Source: Bacteroidota bacterium
GTDB taxonomy: Bacteria > Bacteroidota > Bacteroidia > Chitinophagales > Chitinophagaceae
Assembly: GCA_018266615.1 (NCBI GenBank)
Contig: JAFEAB010000094.1
Coordinates: 24,722-88,721 of the forward strand
Direction: 5' to 3'
DNA length: 64,000 nt
A program made the translations under genes and the position numbers. How positions within the stretch are numbered: position 1 is the stretch's first letter; the number at the start of each line of letters is the position of its first letter. Shown one piece after another: positions 36,635 to 45,538 of this stretch. The notes below the pieces were generated by a model, which ran no database searches, was not told the DNA's origin, and saw only the letters and a list, made by a program, of their open reading frames with translations.

Positions 36635-37932
36635 TGAGTACCGGCCATATCCTCACCGATCCGCAACAGGCGATTATTGCCATGCAGGAGCAGAAACTTC
36701 AACAGACCCTTGCTTACGTTTCTGCCCATTCACCATTTTTTAAAAAACACTTTCAAAAAAGCGGAATTTCCCCTCTTTCAATAAAGACCCTGGCCGAACT
36801 GAAACAAGTACCCCCCATTGGGAAGGAACAATTGCAACTTTTTAACGATGATTTTCTTTGTGTTCCAAAACGCGAAGTAATTGAATATAGTTCTACATCC
36901 GGAACTTTGGGCAGCCCGGTAAATATTGCCCTTACCGAAAACGACCTCCTACGGTTAGCCATAAACGAATATCATTCCTTTACCTGTGCAGGCGCCACTG
37001 CCGATGATATTTTTCAGTTAATGCTTACCCTCGACCGGCAATTTATGGCTGGGATGGCCTATTATAGCGGGCTTCGGAAGATTGGCGCAGGCATCATACG
37101 GCTGGGGCCTGGCGTGCCGTCCCTGCAATTGGATACGATAAGCCGGTTGAATCCAACTGCCATCGTAGCCGTTCCTTCGTTTATTATTAAACTGATAGAT
37201 TTTGCTGAACAACATGGCATTAACCTGAACGAAAGTTCGGTGAAGAAAGCCATTTGTATTGGAGAAAATATCCGGAACACCGATTTTTCCTTAAATGTAT
37301 TAGGAAGAAAAATTGCCGGAGCATGGAATATTGATTTGTACTCTACCTATGCCTCTACCGAAATGCAAACAGCGTTTACGGAATGTGGATTCTTTTGCGG
37401 CGGACACATGCAACCCGAACTGATTATTCTCGAAATGCTGGATGATAATGACAATCCCGTTTCGCCAGGGGAACCAGGGGAGGTAACCATCACTACCCTG
37501 GGGGTAACCGGAATGCCCCTGGTGCGCTATAAAACGGGTGATATTTGTATTCACCATGTTGGCCAGTGCCGTTGCGGAAGATGGTCAACACGCCTCTCGC
37601 CGGTGGTGGGCCGCAAGAAGCAGATGATTAAGTTTAAAGGCACAACGCTTTATCCTCCGGCTCTCTTCGATATGTTAAACGATATGGAAGATGTGAGGGA
37701 TTACGTGGTGGAAGTATATTCCAATGAAGTGGGAACAGATGAAGTGAAACTGCATATTCTTCCATCGAACCTGGCGGAGGAGACCGACCGGAAGATAAGG
37801 GCCAACCTACAGGCAAGGTTAAGGGTAAGCCCTCATGTAAGTTATATTAGCCAGGAAGAATTGCAAAAAATGCAAATGCCCGAAACGGGGAGAAAATTAA
37901 TGAAGTTTATGGATAACCGGCACCCGGGTTAG
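36631..37932 (+). CDS. Adenylate-forming enzyme, PaaK/CapK-like
   Basis: A 433-aa ANL-superfamily protein similar to phenylacetate-CoA ligases. Visible are the P-loop YSSTSGTLGSPVN (a Ser/Thr/Gly-rich ATP-binding motif), the DLYSTYASTEMQTAF adenine-binding region and VRYKTGDIC, with the C-terminal hinge lysine region in ETGRKLMKF. In aryl-polyene clusters such an enzyme activates the aromatic acid and loads it on CoA or directly on ACP; with a tyrosine ammonia-lyase nearby, 4-coumarate is the likely substrate (inference). Its last 26 nt overlap the convergent acyltransferase gene. Confidence 0.88.
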   Translation: MMSTGHILTDPQQAIIAMQEQKLQQTLAYVSAHSPFFKKHFQKSGISPLSIKTLAELKQVPPIGKEQLQLFNDDFLCVPKREVIEYSSTSGTLGSPVNIALTENDLLRLAINEYHSFTCAGATADDIFQLMLTLDRQFMAGMAYYSGLRKIGAGIIRLGPGVPSLQLDTISRLNPTAIVAVPSFIIKLIDFAEQHGINLNESSVKKAICIGENIRNTDFSLNVLGRKIAGAWNIDLYSTYASTEMQTAFTECGFFCGGHMQPELIILEMLDDNDNPVSPGEPGEVTITTLGVTGMPLVRYKTGDICIHHVGQCRCGRWSTRLSPVVGRKKQMIKFKGTTLYPPALFDMLNDMEDVRDYVVEVYSNEVGTDEVKLHILPSNLAEETDRKIRANLQARLRVSPHVSYISQEELQKMQMPETGRKLMKFMDNRHPG

Positions 37933-38665
37933 GGGCCTGCGTTTTACTTTGCCCAATGGCCAACATAATTTCTTCGAGAATTTCCTCATTCGATTGTTCG
38001 CTGGTAAACCTTAGTGGGGCCCCAAATTTTACAGATAAGGATGTCCTCCATTTTTTCATTCGAAGCCCCTTTTTATCGAATGCCGTATTAAATCCATCAA
38101 TTCGTATTGGGATTACGATGGGGTTGGTTTGCCGGATGAGCAATGCAGTACCCTTTCTTCCCGGAGCAAAGGGTTTGGTGGTTCCCTGAGGGAAATTGAT
38201 GACCCAGCTTGTTTTTAAAGCCCGTTCTATTTTTCGGGTATCGGAAGGATCGAGGCCCTTGCGCTGAATGGTGCTGTCGGCATTCCAGGTACGCCTCACC
38301 GTGAGTGAACCGGCTAATTCGAAAAGCCGGGTTAACCAGCTTGCCTGCATCGTTTCAGCTGCCGAAACAAAATATACCCGGGTGTACGGTGATAGGAGGT
38401 ACCAGGGGAACCCCAGCCTGTTCTTTCTTTTCCATTTTACGGCACAAAAAATATGCAGAAAGGAAATTACCTCCGCAAAATAAGTTTGGTGGTTACTTAC
38501 GAAAAGTACATTTTGTTTTGGCAGGCTTTCAATATTTTCGGTACCTTCTATCCGGAGCCGGTTAAATATATTCAGGCCGGGGTAGGAGATACTTCCCACC
38601 AGGGCATATACAAGGGCCCTTACAAAGGGTTTGTGTTTCAGTTTATCAATTAGTTTCGATGACAT
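37907..38665 (-). CDS. PlsC-like acyltransferase with altered HX4D motif
   Basis: A 252-aa LPLAT-superfamily protein. The active-site region reads VSNHQTYFAEVISF: the histidine is present, but the residue five positions on is Ala, with Glu one further, so the canonical HX4D acid is displaced (H-X5-E). The glycerol-phosphate-type binding block is INFPQGTTKPFAPGRKG. One short hydrophobic stretch near the N-terminus suggests membrane association. It is on the opposite strand from the operons on each side and overlaps the tail of the adenylating enzyme by 26 nt. A role in forming the pigment ester is possible. Confidence 0.8.
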   Translation of the reverse strand: MSSKLIDKLKHKPFVRALVYALVGSISYPGLNIFNRLRIEGTENIESLPKQNVLFVSNHQTYFAEVISFLHIFCAVKWKRKNRLGFPWYLLSPYTRVYFVSAAETMQASWLTRLFELAGSLTVRRTWNADSTIQRKGLDPSDTRKIERALKTSWVINFPQGTTKPFAPGRKGTALLIRQTNPIVIPIRIDGFNTAFDKKGLRMKKWRTSLSVKFGAPLRFTSEQSNEEILEEIMLAIGQSKTQAPNPGAGYP

Positions 38666-38860
38666 GGATCAATGTAATATACCCGAATATTTACAAAATG
38701 GGATCCTGTTCTGCGTTAAAGGATCAACGGGCTTCCTTAGGATTCAATTTTTTGAAATGGCTATTTGATGGCAATTTAAAAGTTAATCAGGACTGGGTTG
38801 GGAGATAGTAGCCATTTAAAGGGACGTTTATTTTACTCCGTTTTACAGGAGATGGAAATA

Positions 38861-38888
38861 AAAAAACTGCCTCAACATTTTGAGGCAG
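38861..38888 (-). terminator. Rho-independent terminator of the small secreted-protein gene
   Basis: CTGCCTCAA / TTGAGGCAG perfect 9-bp stem with a CATT loop. Read on the minus strand it is followed by six Ts, 24 nt after the stop at 38913. The rest of 38666-38860 shows nothing recognisable. Confidence 0.88.
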
Positions 38889-38912
38889 CAGGTAATAAAT
38901 AATTTTTTGAAA

Positions 38913-39485
38913 CTATTTGATAAATTTCCCCAGTTTTTTGCCTGCCGTGGCGTATGCCTCCTGCAGGCGAAGGCCGGTATCATAATCATATCCCCCGAAA
39001 ATCCTGCCTGGTGCATTTTTTACAGAAATGGTGGCAATTACATTGGACGGATTTGCGGTTTCAACCAGGGTGGCTTCCCCATCAATGGAAGCATCTTTTC
39101 TTGAAATCACTACATTATAACCGGGTTCTGTTTTCAATGTTTTAAAAATGAGGGTGTATTTCGCATTTTTATCATTGGTCATTTTCGATTGTTCGGTAAA
39201 TTCCTTGATAAACCTTGGCTCAAACCGGGCTTCCCGGTCATTTTTCCAATTGGCGGCCCAGGCATCTCCTTTTCCCGCTTCTTTCTTATTGTACTCTGCG
39301 GTTTTGGCATCCAGGTATTCTTTTTCCGTATCGTACTTTCCCACACTCATTCCATCATACTTGAATTCGATATGAATGGAATTTTCAGATTTTAGGGCAT
39401 CCAGGCTGCCGCTTTGTAACTTAACTTTTTGGGCATTGGCCTGGATCGTAAAAAATAAAATAGCAAGAGCGATTATTTTCTTCAT
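38913..39485 (-). CDS. Small predicted periplasmic protein, unknown function
   Basis: A 190-aa protein with a clear signal peptide (MKKIIALAILFFTIQANA, cleavage before QKVKL). The mature part has an acidic/lysine-rich central helix region (KEYLDAKTAEYNKKEAGKGD) and later beta-strand patterns (KYTLIFKTLKTEPGYNVVIS). No family is recognised. It is monocistronic, divergent from the ammonia-lyase gene and closed by a terminator, so it may be regulated independently of the pigment genes around it. Confidence 0.65.
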   Translation of the reverse strand: MKKIIALAILFFTIQANAQKVKLQSGSLDALKSENSIHIEFKYDGMSVGKYDTEKEYLDAKTAEYNKKEAGKGDAWAANWKNDREARFEPRFIKEFTEQSKMTNDKNAKYTLIFKTLKTEPGYNVVISRKDASIDGEATLVETANPSNVIATISVKNAPGRIFGGYDYDTGLRLQEAYATAGKKLGKFIK

Positions 39486-39620
39486 TTTGATGAATTTGAA
39501 TACAAATTAATGATTTTATAAACAAAAAAGGATACGCAGTAAATCGTATTTTGGAAAGTATCCTGTTTATCAGGCAGTGAAAATGACTGCTTTTTCTTCC
39601 CCAAATTTATTTTTCAAGAA

Positions 39621-39652
39621 TTTTGCTCCTTAATTTTGTATTAAATAGTTTG
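39621..39652 (+). promoter_or_regulatory. Candidate promoter of the main pigment operon
   Basis: TTTTG at 39621-39625 and ATAGTTTG at 39645-39652 are separated by exactly 19 nt, the spacing known for Bacteroidetes -33/-7 promoters. The -7 box differs from TAnnTTTG at its first two bases. The ammonia-lyase ATG is 54 nt downstream. Confidence 0.4.
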
Positions 39653-39706
39653 TATTAATTTTACAGATTAACATTTTTCAGCCAGCAATTAAATTTCAGG
39701 TGGCCC

Positions 39707-41284
39707 ATGATCGTTGTCGGGGATAGTCCGCTTTCTTTAAGTGAGTTTTCGGATATAGTTTTTAAGGACAAAAAAATTATTCTTTCTGATAAGGCAATAG
39801 AAAATGCCGCCAGAAGTTTTGAGTTTCTTCAGCGGTTTTCTTCCAATAAGCTGATATATGGTATCAATACGGGGTTTGGCCCCATGGCCCAGTATAAGGT
39901 GAGTGAAGAAAATCTGTTGCAACTCCAATATAATCTCATCCGTAGCCATAGTTCGGGAGGGGGGAAATTAATGACCCCAAAAATGGTGAAAGCCGTTATG
40001 GTTGCCCGTTTACAGAGTCTTATCCAGGGTTATTCCGGGGTTCATCCAGACAGCCTCCGGATACTGGTAAACCTCATAAATAATAATGTTACGCCCTGCA
40101 TTTTCGAACACGGTGGGGTGGGCGCCAGTGGAGACCTGGTGCAGCTTGCCCATCTGGCCCTGGTGCTAATTGGGGAAGGGGAGGTGATATTTGAAGGGGT
40201 GGTTCAACCTACGGCAGCCGTTTATGAAAAATTGGGTATCACCCCGCTAAAAATCCGGATCAGGGAAGGATTGGCGGTTATCAATGGCACTTCTGCCATG
40301 ACAGGTATCGGGATGCTGAATATCATACAGGCACAAAAGCTTATCGAGTGGAGTGTTTTACTATCGGCCATGATTAATGAAATTGTAGAGGCCTACGACG
40401 ATCATTACTCCCATGAATTAAATGTAGTTAAACAGCATACGGGCCAAAATACAGTAGCAGCCCAACTCAGAGATATTTTAAAGGATAGTAAAATGGTGCG
40501 AAGCCGCTCAGAATATTTATATAATCCGGCCAATCTCAACCACGAAGTGTTCGAAGATAAGGTCCAGGAATATTATTCCCTGCGTTGCGTTACTCAGGTT
40601 TTGGGCCCAGTGTACGATACCATTGCGTATGCCGAAAAGGTGGTAGTGAATGAGTTGAACTCGGTAAACGACAATCCGGTTATAGATTATAAAAACAATA
40701 ATATTTTTCATGGTGGAAACTTCCATGGCGATTATGTTTCATTGGAAATGGATAAGCTAAAGACTGCCATCACCAAGCTTTCCATGCTTGCCGAACGCCA
40801 GCTAAATTATTTATTGAACGATAAGTTGAACCAGAAATTCCCGCCCTTCGTTAACCTCGGCACCCTCGGGCTAAATTTTGGTATGCAGGGAATGCAGTTT
40901 ACCGCCACCTCTACCGTGGCCGAAAACCAAACCCTGTCGTTTCCTATGTACCTCCACAGTATTCCCAATAACAACGACAACCAGGATATTGTAAGCATGG
41001 GATGTAATGCGGCCCTCATTACTAAGAAAATTATCGACAACAGTTTTGAGGTATTGGGAATCCAGATGATGTCGGTTCTGCAGGCAATTGATTTTTTGAA
41101 ATGTGATGACCGGCTTTCTTCGGAAACAGGGAGCGTATTTGCAAAGGTTCGTAAACTTTTTCCGAAATTTGTAGAGGATAATCCCAAATACAAAGACCTT
41201 CAACGAATCAAGAAGTTTTTCGAAAAATCTGACCCGGTGATTTCTTTCAAACTTGGCAATTTGCCCGAAAACTGGGAGGAATAA
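39707..41284 (+). CDS. tal: Tyrosine ammonia-lyase (aromatic amino acid lyase family)
   Basis: A 525-aa MIO-dependent lyase. The MIO-forming tripeptide is Ala140-Ser141-Gly142 in GGVGASGDLVQLAHLALVL. The stretches YGINTGFGPMAQYKV, LQYNLIRSHSSGGGK, HGGNFHGDYVSLEMDKLK and HSIPNNNDNQDIVSMG closely resemble, as I recall it, the characterised tyrosine ammonia-lyase of Flavobacterium johnsoniae, so conversion of L-tyrosine to 4-coumarate and ammonia is proposed. The family also includes histidine ammonia-lyase, but the cluster context argues against that. It is the first gene of a long plus-strand run and supplies the aryl starter. Confidence 0.9.
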   Translation: MIVVGDSPLSLSEFSDIVFKDKKIILSDKAIENAARSFEFLQRFSSNKLIYGINTGFGPMAQYKVSEENLLQLQYNLIRSHSSGGGKLMTPKMVKAVMVARLQSLIQGYSGVHPDSLRILVNLINNNVTPCIFEHGGVGASGDLVQLAHLALVLIGEGEVIFEGVVQPTAAVYEKLGITPLKIRIREGLAVINGTSAMTGIGMLNIIQAQKLIEWSVLLSAMINEIVEAYDDHYSHELNVVKQHTGQNTVAAQLRDILKDSKMVRSRSEYLYNPANLNHEVFEDKVQEYYSLRCVTQVLGPVYDTIAYAEKVVVNELNSVNDNPVIDYKNNNIFHGGNFHGDYVSLEMDKLKTAITKLSMLAERQLNYLLNDKLNQKFPPFVNLGTLGLNFGMQGMQFTATSTVAENQTLSFPMYLHSIPNNNDNQDIVSMGCNAALITKKIIDNSFEVLGIQMMSVLQAIDFLKCDDRLSSETGSVFAKVRKLFPKFVEDNPKYKDLQRIKKFFEKSDPVISFKLGNLPENWEE

Positions 41285-41329
41285 ATACTTTGTTTAGCTT
41301 TAATCCGTCGTAACCCCAAAATTTTGCGA

Positions 41330-42058
41330 ATGAAATATGCACTGGTAACAGGAGGCTCACGAGGAATAGGCAGGGCAGTCTGTATCCAACTTGCCAAAAT
41401 TGGATACCATATCCTTATTAATTACCGTTCCAATGAAGCAGAAGCACAACATACGGCAACCCTTATACGAAGTGCAGGGGTGGGTGCCGAATTGATTCAA
41501 TTTGATGTTGCCAACCGGAAGGAAGTACAGGAGAAACTGGGTGGGTGGATTGAAGCTAATCCGGGAAAGACCATAGAGGTTTTGGTGAATAATGCGGGTA
41601 TCCGCGATGACGGTTTATTGATGTGGATGAAAGATGAACAGTGGGATAATGTATTAAATACCAGCTTAGGCGGTTTCTTTAATGTAACCCGGGTAGTGGT
41701 AAACCAGATGTTATTAAAAAAATATGGAAGAATTATCAATATTGTTTCATTATCGGGCCTGAAAGGATTACCAGGGCAAACGAATTATTCAGCAGCAAAG
41801 GCCGGCGTTATTGGGGCTACCAAGGCGCTTGCCCAGGAGATTGGCCGGAAAGGAATAACCGTAAATGCGATTGCCCCCGGGTTCATAAAAACCGATATGA
41901 CGGAAGGCCTGAATGAAGCCGAACTCAAAGCACTGATTCCCTTGCGTCGGTTTGGGACGCCCGAAGAAGTAGCCTTTACCGTTGGCTTTCTTGCTGCCCC
42001 CGAAGCCGGCTATATTACCGGTGAGGTAATTTCTATTAATGGTGGCCTATATTCGTAA
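41330..42058 (+). CDS. 3-oxoacyl-ACP reductase (FabG-like SDR)
   Basis: A 243-aa short-chain dehydrogenase. The cofactor-binding TGGSRGIGRAV, the NNAG motif (LVNNAGIRDDG), catalytic Ser (IVSLSG) and YSAAKAG (Tyr and Lys of YxxxK) are all visible, ending in GYITGEVISINGG as in FabG enzymes. ATG 41330 is chosen; an upstream TTG at 41324 is unlikely. In this cluster it should reduce the 3-keto group in each polyene extension cycle, the role of ApeQ in aryl-polyene systems. Confidence 0.92.
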   Translation: MKYALVTGGSRGIGRAVCIQLAKIGYHILINYRSNEAEAQHTATLIRSAGVGAELIQFDVANRKEVQEKLGGWIEANPGKTIEVLVNNAGIRDDGLLMWMKDEQWDNVLNTSLGGFFNVTRVVVNQMLLKKYGRIINIVSLSGLKGLPGQTNYSAAKAGVIGATKALAQEIGRKGITVNAIAPGFIKTDMTEGLNEAELKALIPLRRFGTPEEVAFTVGFLAAPEAGYITGEVISINGGLYS

Positions 42059-42086
42059 GGAATTTTTCCATAAAGATTAAAAGAAC

Positions 42087-43310
42087 ATGAACAACAGGGT
42101 CGTAATTACCGGAATGGGGATTTATTCCTGTATAGGGAAAAACCTGGATGAAGTCCGGGATTCACTGTTTCAGGGGAAGTCGGGAATCATCTTCGACCCC
42201 CAGCGTAAGGATTACGGATACCGGTCCGCCCTTACCGGTTTTGTTGAAAGGCCCGAGTTAAAAGGACTGCTCGACCGCCGGGCACGTATAATGCTTCCAG
42301 AAGAAGCAGAATATGCCTATATGGCCACCCTCGAGGCATTGGCAAATGCCAAAATGGATGCAGCATATATAGCAAGAAGGGAAGTGGGAATTTTTTATGG
42401 AAATGATTCATCCGCCAAAGCCGTCATAGAATCAAACGACCTCGTTAGGGAAAAGAAAGATACCACATTGTTGGGTTCGGGTGCGGTTTTCCAGACTATG
42501 AATTCCACCGTAAATATGAACCTGGCTACGATTTTCAGACTCAGGGGTGTGAATTTTACCGTTAGCGCTGCCTGTGCAAGCGGTTCTCATTCTATTGGAT
42601 TGGGGTATCATTTTATTAAAACCGGATTACAGGATACGATAATTTGCGGTGGGGCACAGGAAATTAATTTTCTTTCCATGACTTCCTTTGATGCGCTTTC
42701 GGCATTTTCCATCCGGATGGATGAACCCCAAAAAGCTTCCCGGCCTTTTGATCGGGACCGGGATGGGCTGGTACCCAGCGGAGGGGCTGCCACGGTAATT
42801 CTTGAAAGCCTCGATTCAGCACTTAAAAGAGGGGCGCCCATCCTCGCCGAAGTAGTGGGCTATGGATTCTCTTCCAATGGCGGCCATATCTCAAACCCTA
42901 CGGTTGACGGGCCCGTCAGGTCGCTCGAAAGAGCATTGCAGGATGCAGGCCTGCAGGTTTCGGATATTGAATATATCAACGCACATGCCACCTCCACTCC
43001 GGCTGGCGATTCCAGTGAAGCCAGGGCAATCCACCAGGTGTTTGGCAGTTCAAACCCTTATGTAAGTTCAACTAAATCCATGACCGGGCATGAATGCTGG
43101 ATGGCCGGCGCCAGCGAAATCGTATACTCCCTGGTTATGATGAAAAACGGATTTATTGCTCCCAATATAAATTTCGAAAATCCGGATGAGGATTCGGCTA
43201 AATTGAATATCGTAAAAAGCACACTACAAAGGGATTTTAACGTATTTTTGTCGAACTCCTTCGGCTTCGGAGGTACTAATTCAACCCTCATTGTAAAGAA
43301 ATACGTATAA
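42087..43310 (+). CDS. Beta-ketoacyl-ACP synthase, FabB/FabF type (catalytically complete)
   Basis: A 407-aa condensing enzyme with an intact Cys-His-His set: Cys163 in TVSAACASGSHS, His in NAHATSTPAGD, and Lys-His in STKSMTGHECWMAG. The C-terminal FGFGGTNSTLIVKKYV is normal. It sits between the reductase and the first ACP, so it is probably one of the elongating or priming synthases of the aryl polyene. At least three other intact KASI/II-type synthases are in the cluster; which chain each builds is not known from sequence. Confidence 0.92.
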   Translation: MNNRVVITGMGIYSCIGKNLDEVRDSLFQGKSGIIFDPQRKDYGYRSALTGFVERPELKGLLDRRARIMLPEEAEYAYMATLEALANAKMDAAYIARREVGIFYGNDSSAKAVIESNDLVREKKDTTLLGSGAVFQTMNSTVNMNLATIFRLRGVNFTVSAACASGSHSIGLGYHFIKTGLQDTIICGGAQEINFLSMTSFDALSAFSIRMDEPQKASRPFDRDRDGLVPSGGAATVILESLDSALKRGAPILAEVVGYGFSSNGGHISNPTVDGPVRSLERALQDAGLQVSDIEYINAHATSTPAGDSSEARAIHQVFGSSNPYVSSTKSMTGHECWMAGASEIVYSLVMMKNGFIAPNINFENPDEDSAKLNIVKSTLQRDFNVFLSNSFGFGGTNSTLIVKKYV

Positions 43311-43323
43311 CCACTGCTATAGT

Positions 43324-43581
43324 ATGAAAAATGAAGAAATAATTGAAAAGATTAAGGCCTTTCTGGTTGATGAATTTGAAGTGGAACCCGAAAAAATTAC
43401 ACCGGATGCCAATCTGAAAGACAGCTTAGGGCTGGATAGCCTTGATTACATCGATCTTGTGGTGGTGATAGAAAGCAATTTCGCATTTAAAGTTAAACCG
43501 GAAGATTTTTCAGATATTAACTCCTTTAAGGAGTTCTGCGACTACGTAATTCAAAAAGTTAACGCTAAAGAATTGGTTTAA
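43324..43581 (+). CDS. Acyl carrier protein (first of three)
   Basis: An 85-aa ACP with the phosphopantetheine serine in LGLDSLDYIDLVV (DSL motif) and the expected four-helix acidic composition. It follows the synthase by 13 nt and its stop overlaps the acyltransferase start by one base. It is more like general type II ACPs than the other two in the cluster, which share a GLGLDSID core. Confidence 0.93.
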   Translation: MKNEEIIEKIKAFLVDEFEVEPEKITPDANLKDSLGLDSLDYIDLVVVIESNFAFKVKPEDFSDINSFKEFCDYVIQKVNAKELV

Positions 43582-44459
43582 TGCCCGCATGGGAAGGAAA
43601 ATCCCGGGGAAATAAAGCCGGATACCGGGTTTTTGTTTGGATATTGAAGCAGGGAGGAGTACGCCCTGCTTATTTTTTATTGCGATTTGTAACCCTTTAC
43701 TTTTTCTTTTTTTCCTTTTCTGCCTCCCGGGCTTTGTATTCCTTTTATCGATATCGGATTGGTTTCGGATGGATAAAATCCTTTTTTAGCATATATCAGA
43801 ACTATTACCTCCTTGGCCAAACCCTGATCGATAAAGTAGCGTTGATGAGCGGTACCAATAACCCCTTTTCCTTCCATTTTGATGGAGAAGAAAACCTGCA
43901 CCAAATAGTTAAACAGGGAAAAGGCGGTATTTTAATAAGCGGCCACCTGGGTAGTTGGGATATGGCTGGCCACCTATTAAAACGCTTACACACAGCCATC
44001 AATATCGTTATCTTTGATGGAGAGCATGAACAGATAAAATCCTATCTGGAACGTGTTACCGGAGAAAAGGCCGTGAAATTTATTATAATAAAAAATGACC
44101 TTTCCCATATTTACGAAATTAGCGGGGCGCTGAAAAGAAATGAATTAATCTGTATGCATGCTGATAGGTTCCTTCCGGGAAATAAAACAAAAAGGCATCT
44201 TTTCCTGGGCAGGGATGCAGCATTTCCTGTTGGGCCATTTGTTCTGGCATCCACTTTCCGGGTTCCGGTTTCCTTTGTTTTTGCCGTGAAAGAATCTGCC
44301 CTGCACTATCACTTTTTTGCCTCCGAAGCAAAGGATTATGCCAACCAGCCTAAGCCAGCCCTGATGGATATTATGTTAAATGAGTATGTGCAGGAATTGG
44401 AAATAAAAACAAGAGCATTTCCACGGCAATGGTTTAACTTTTACGATTTTTGGAAATGA
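43581..44459 (+). CDS. LpxL/HtrB-like acyltransferase
   Basis: A 292-aa lysophospholipid acyltransferase of the lipid A lauroyl/myristoyl type. One N-terminal membrane segment (FVTLYFFFFSFSASRALYSF) and the HX4D motif in ISGHLGSWDMAG are visible, with LICMHADRFLPG later. Such genes occur in aryl-polyene clusters and may transfer the finished polyenoyl chain from ACP to its lipid or phenol acceptor (inference). It overlaps the ACP stop and the dehydratase start (ATGA). Confidence 0.85.
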   Translation: MPAWEGKSRGNKAGYRVFVWILKQGGVRPAYFLLRFVTLYFFFFSFSASRALYSFYRYRIGFGWIKSFFSIYQNYYLLGQTLIDKVALMSGTNNPFSFHFDGEENLHQIVKQGKGGILISGHLGSWDMAGHLLKRLHTAINIVIFDGEHEQIKSYLERVTGEKAVKFIIIKNDLSHIYEISGALKRNELICMHADRFLPGNKTKRHLFLGRDAAFPVGPFVLASTFRVPVSFVFAVKESALHYHFFASEAKDYANQPKPALMDIMLNEYVQELEIKTRAFPRQWFNFYDFWK

Positions 44460-44875
44460 TGCAACCCAATCAAAATATCCTTCAATATATCCCGCAAAGA
44501 CCTCCCTTTGTAATGGTGGATGAATTGCTCGATTATAATGAGAACACCTCCAGAACCCGTTTTCTTGTAGCACCAGATAATATTTTAGTTTTTGAAGGAT
44601 TCCTGCAGGAGCCGGGGTTGTTGGAGAATATTGCCCAAACGGCCGCCGCCCACGCTGGAGCTATGGCTTTAATCAGCCAGGAACCGGTCAAAGTGGGTTA
44701 TATTGGCACCGTCAAAAATTTCTCAGTAAATGAATTGCCACCCGTAAATGCCAAAATCGAAACAACCGTAACGGTGCATCAAAAAGTATTTGATGTTTCC
44801 CTTGTTACGGGTGCTGTATTTTTTGAAAACAAGGAAATTGCATCTTGTGAAATGAAAATATTTATCATCAAATAA
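44456..44875 (+). CDS. Hotdog-fold 3-hydroxyacyl-ACP dehydratase-like protein
   Basis: About 139 aa, FabZ-related. It starts QNILQYIPQRPPFVMVDELL, equivalent to the HRyPFllvD start of FabZ, with the usual His replaced by Gln. The usual GHFPxxPxxPG segment is replaced by FEGFLQEPGLLENIAQTAAA, so the canonical catalytic histidine is absent while the Glu of LENIAQ remains. Divergent dehydratases of this type are known from aryl-polyene clusters. ATG 44456 overlaps the previous stop and is preferred to the TTG at 44450. Confidence 0.8.
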   Translation: MMQPNQNILQYIPQRPPFVMVDELLDYNENTSRTRFLVAPDNILVFEGFLQEPGLLENIAQTAAAHAGAMALISQEPVKVGYIGTVKNFSVNELPPVNAKIETTVTVHQKVFDVSLVTGAVFFENKEIASCEMKIFIIK

Positions 44876-44885
44876 ATGACCCGTT

Positions 44886-45536
44886 ATGAAAAAGCTTCAA
44901 TTTTTTCAACTTGTATTCTTTGCTGTCTTCTTTGTTTCCGGCTCTGTTCATGCCCAAATATTAAAAGATTTTTTCAATAACAGTGAATATCCAACGGTTT
45001 ACCTTGGCATCGATTTCAGCAAAGCGAAATTGATTAACGACCCCATGGCTAATACCATCGATATAAAAAACCGGTTATATGGCAGCATTAATGACGTTAC
45101 CGTTTATGAAGCCAAAAAATATGATATTGGCAAGGCATTTCACAAAAGCATGGTGAGTTCCGATCTTAGCGGGGTTAAGAAACGGATCGAAAAAATCAAT
45201 TCGGAAGATATCCTTTCTCAGAACAGCGACGATTTTTCCCGGTTAAAAGAATCGGATATCCATGCCGTGGTTAAAGGCCTCGATTTGGGAAAGCAAAAAG
45301 AAGGTGTGGGTGTTTTATTCGTTATGGAGGCCATGCGTAAAATGGAAAAAAATAACGGCGCTGCCGTATGGCTGGTGTTGATTGATATGCACAGTAAAAA
45401 AGTATTATTAACCAAACGGTACGAAGAAAAAGCAGCAGGTTTTGGGTTTAGGAATATGTGGGTTTCACCCATTAAAGCCACCCTCAATGATATTGAAAAG
45501 AATTATTCAAACCTTAAAAAGGAGTACGGAGAATAG
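44886..45536 (+). CDS. Predicted secreted protein, unknown function
   Basis: A 216-aa protein with a signal peptide (LVFFAVFFVSGSVHAQ). The mature part is hydrophilic, with alternating helices and short strands (VGVLFVMEAMRKMEKNNGAA, VWLVLIDMHSKKVLLTKRYE). No family is recognised. It lies 10 nt after the dehydratase and 2 nt before the thioesterase, inside the operon, so it is probably part of the pigment system, perhaps in its periplasmic handling. It is a good candidate for an undescribed accessory factor. Confidence 0.65.
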   Translation: MKKLQFFQLVFFAVFFVSGSVHAQILKDFFNNSEYPTVYLGIDFSKAKLINDPMANTIDIKNRLYGSINDVTVYEAKKYDIGKAFHKSMVSSDLSGVKKRIEKINSEDILSQNSDDFSRLKESDIHAVVKGLDLGKQKEGVGVLFVMEAMRKMEKNNGAAVWLVLIDMHSKKVLLTKRYEEKAAGFGFRNMWVSPIKATLNDIEKNYSNLKKEYGE

Positions 45537-45538
45537 GC

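Noticed and set aside
41200..41397. Small minus-strand frame spanning the end of tal and start of the reductase
   Set aside because: Overlaps the ends of two strongly supported genes and has no start signal.
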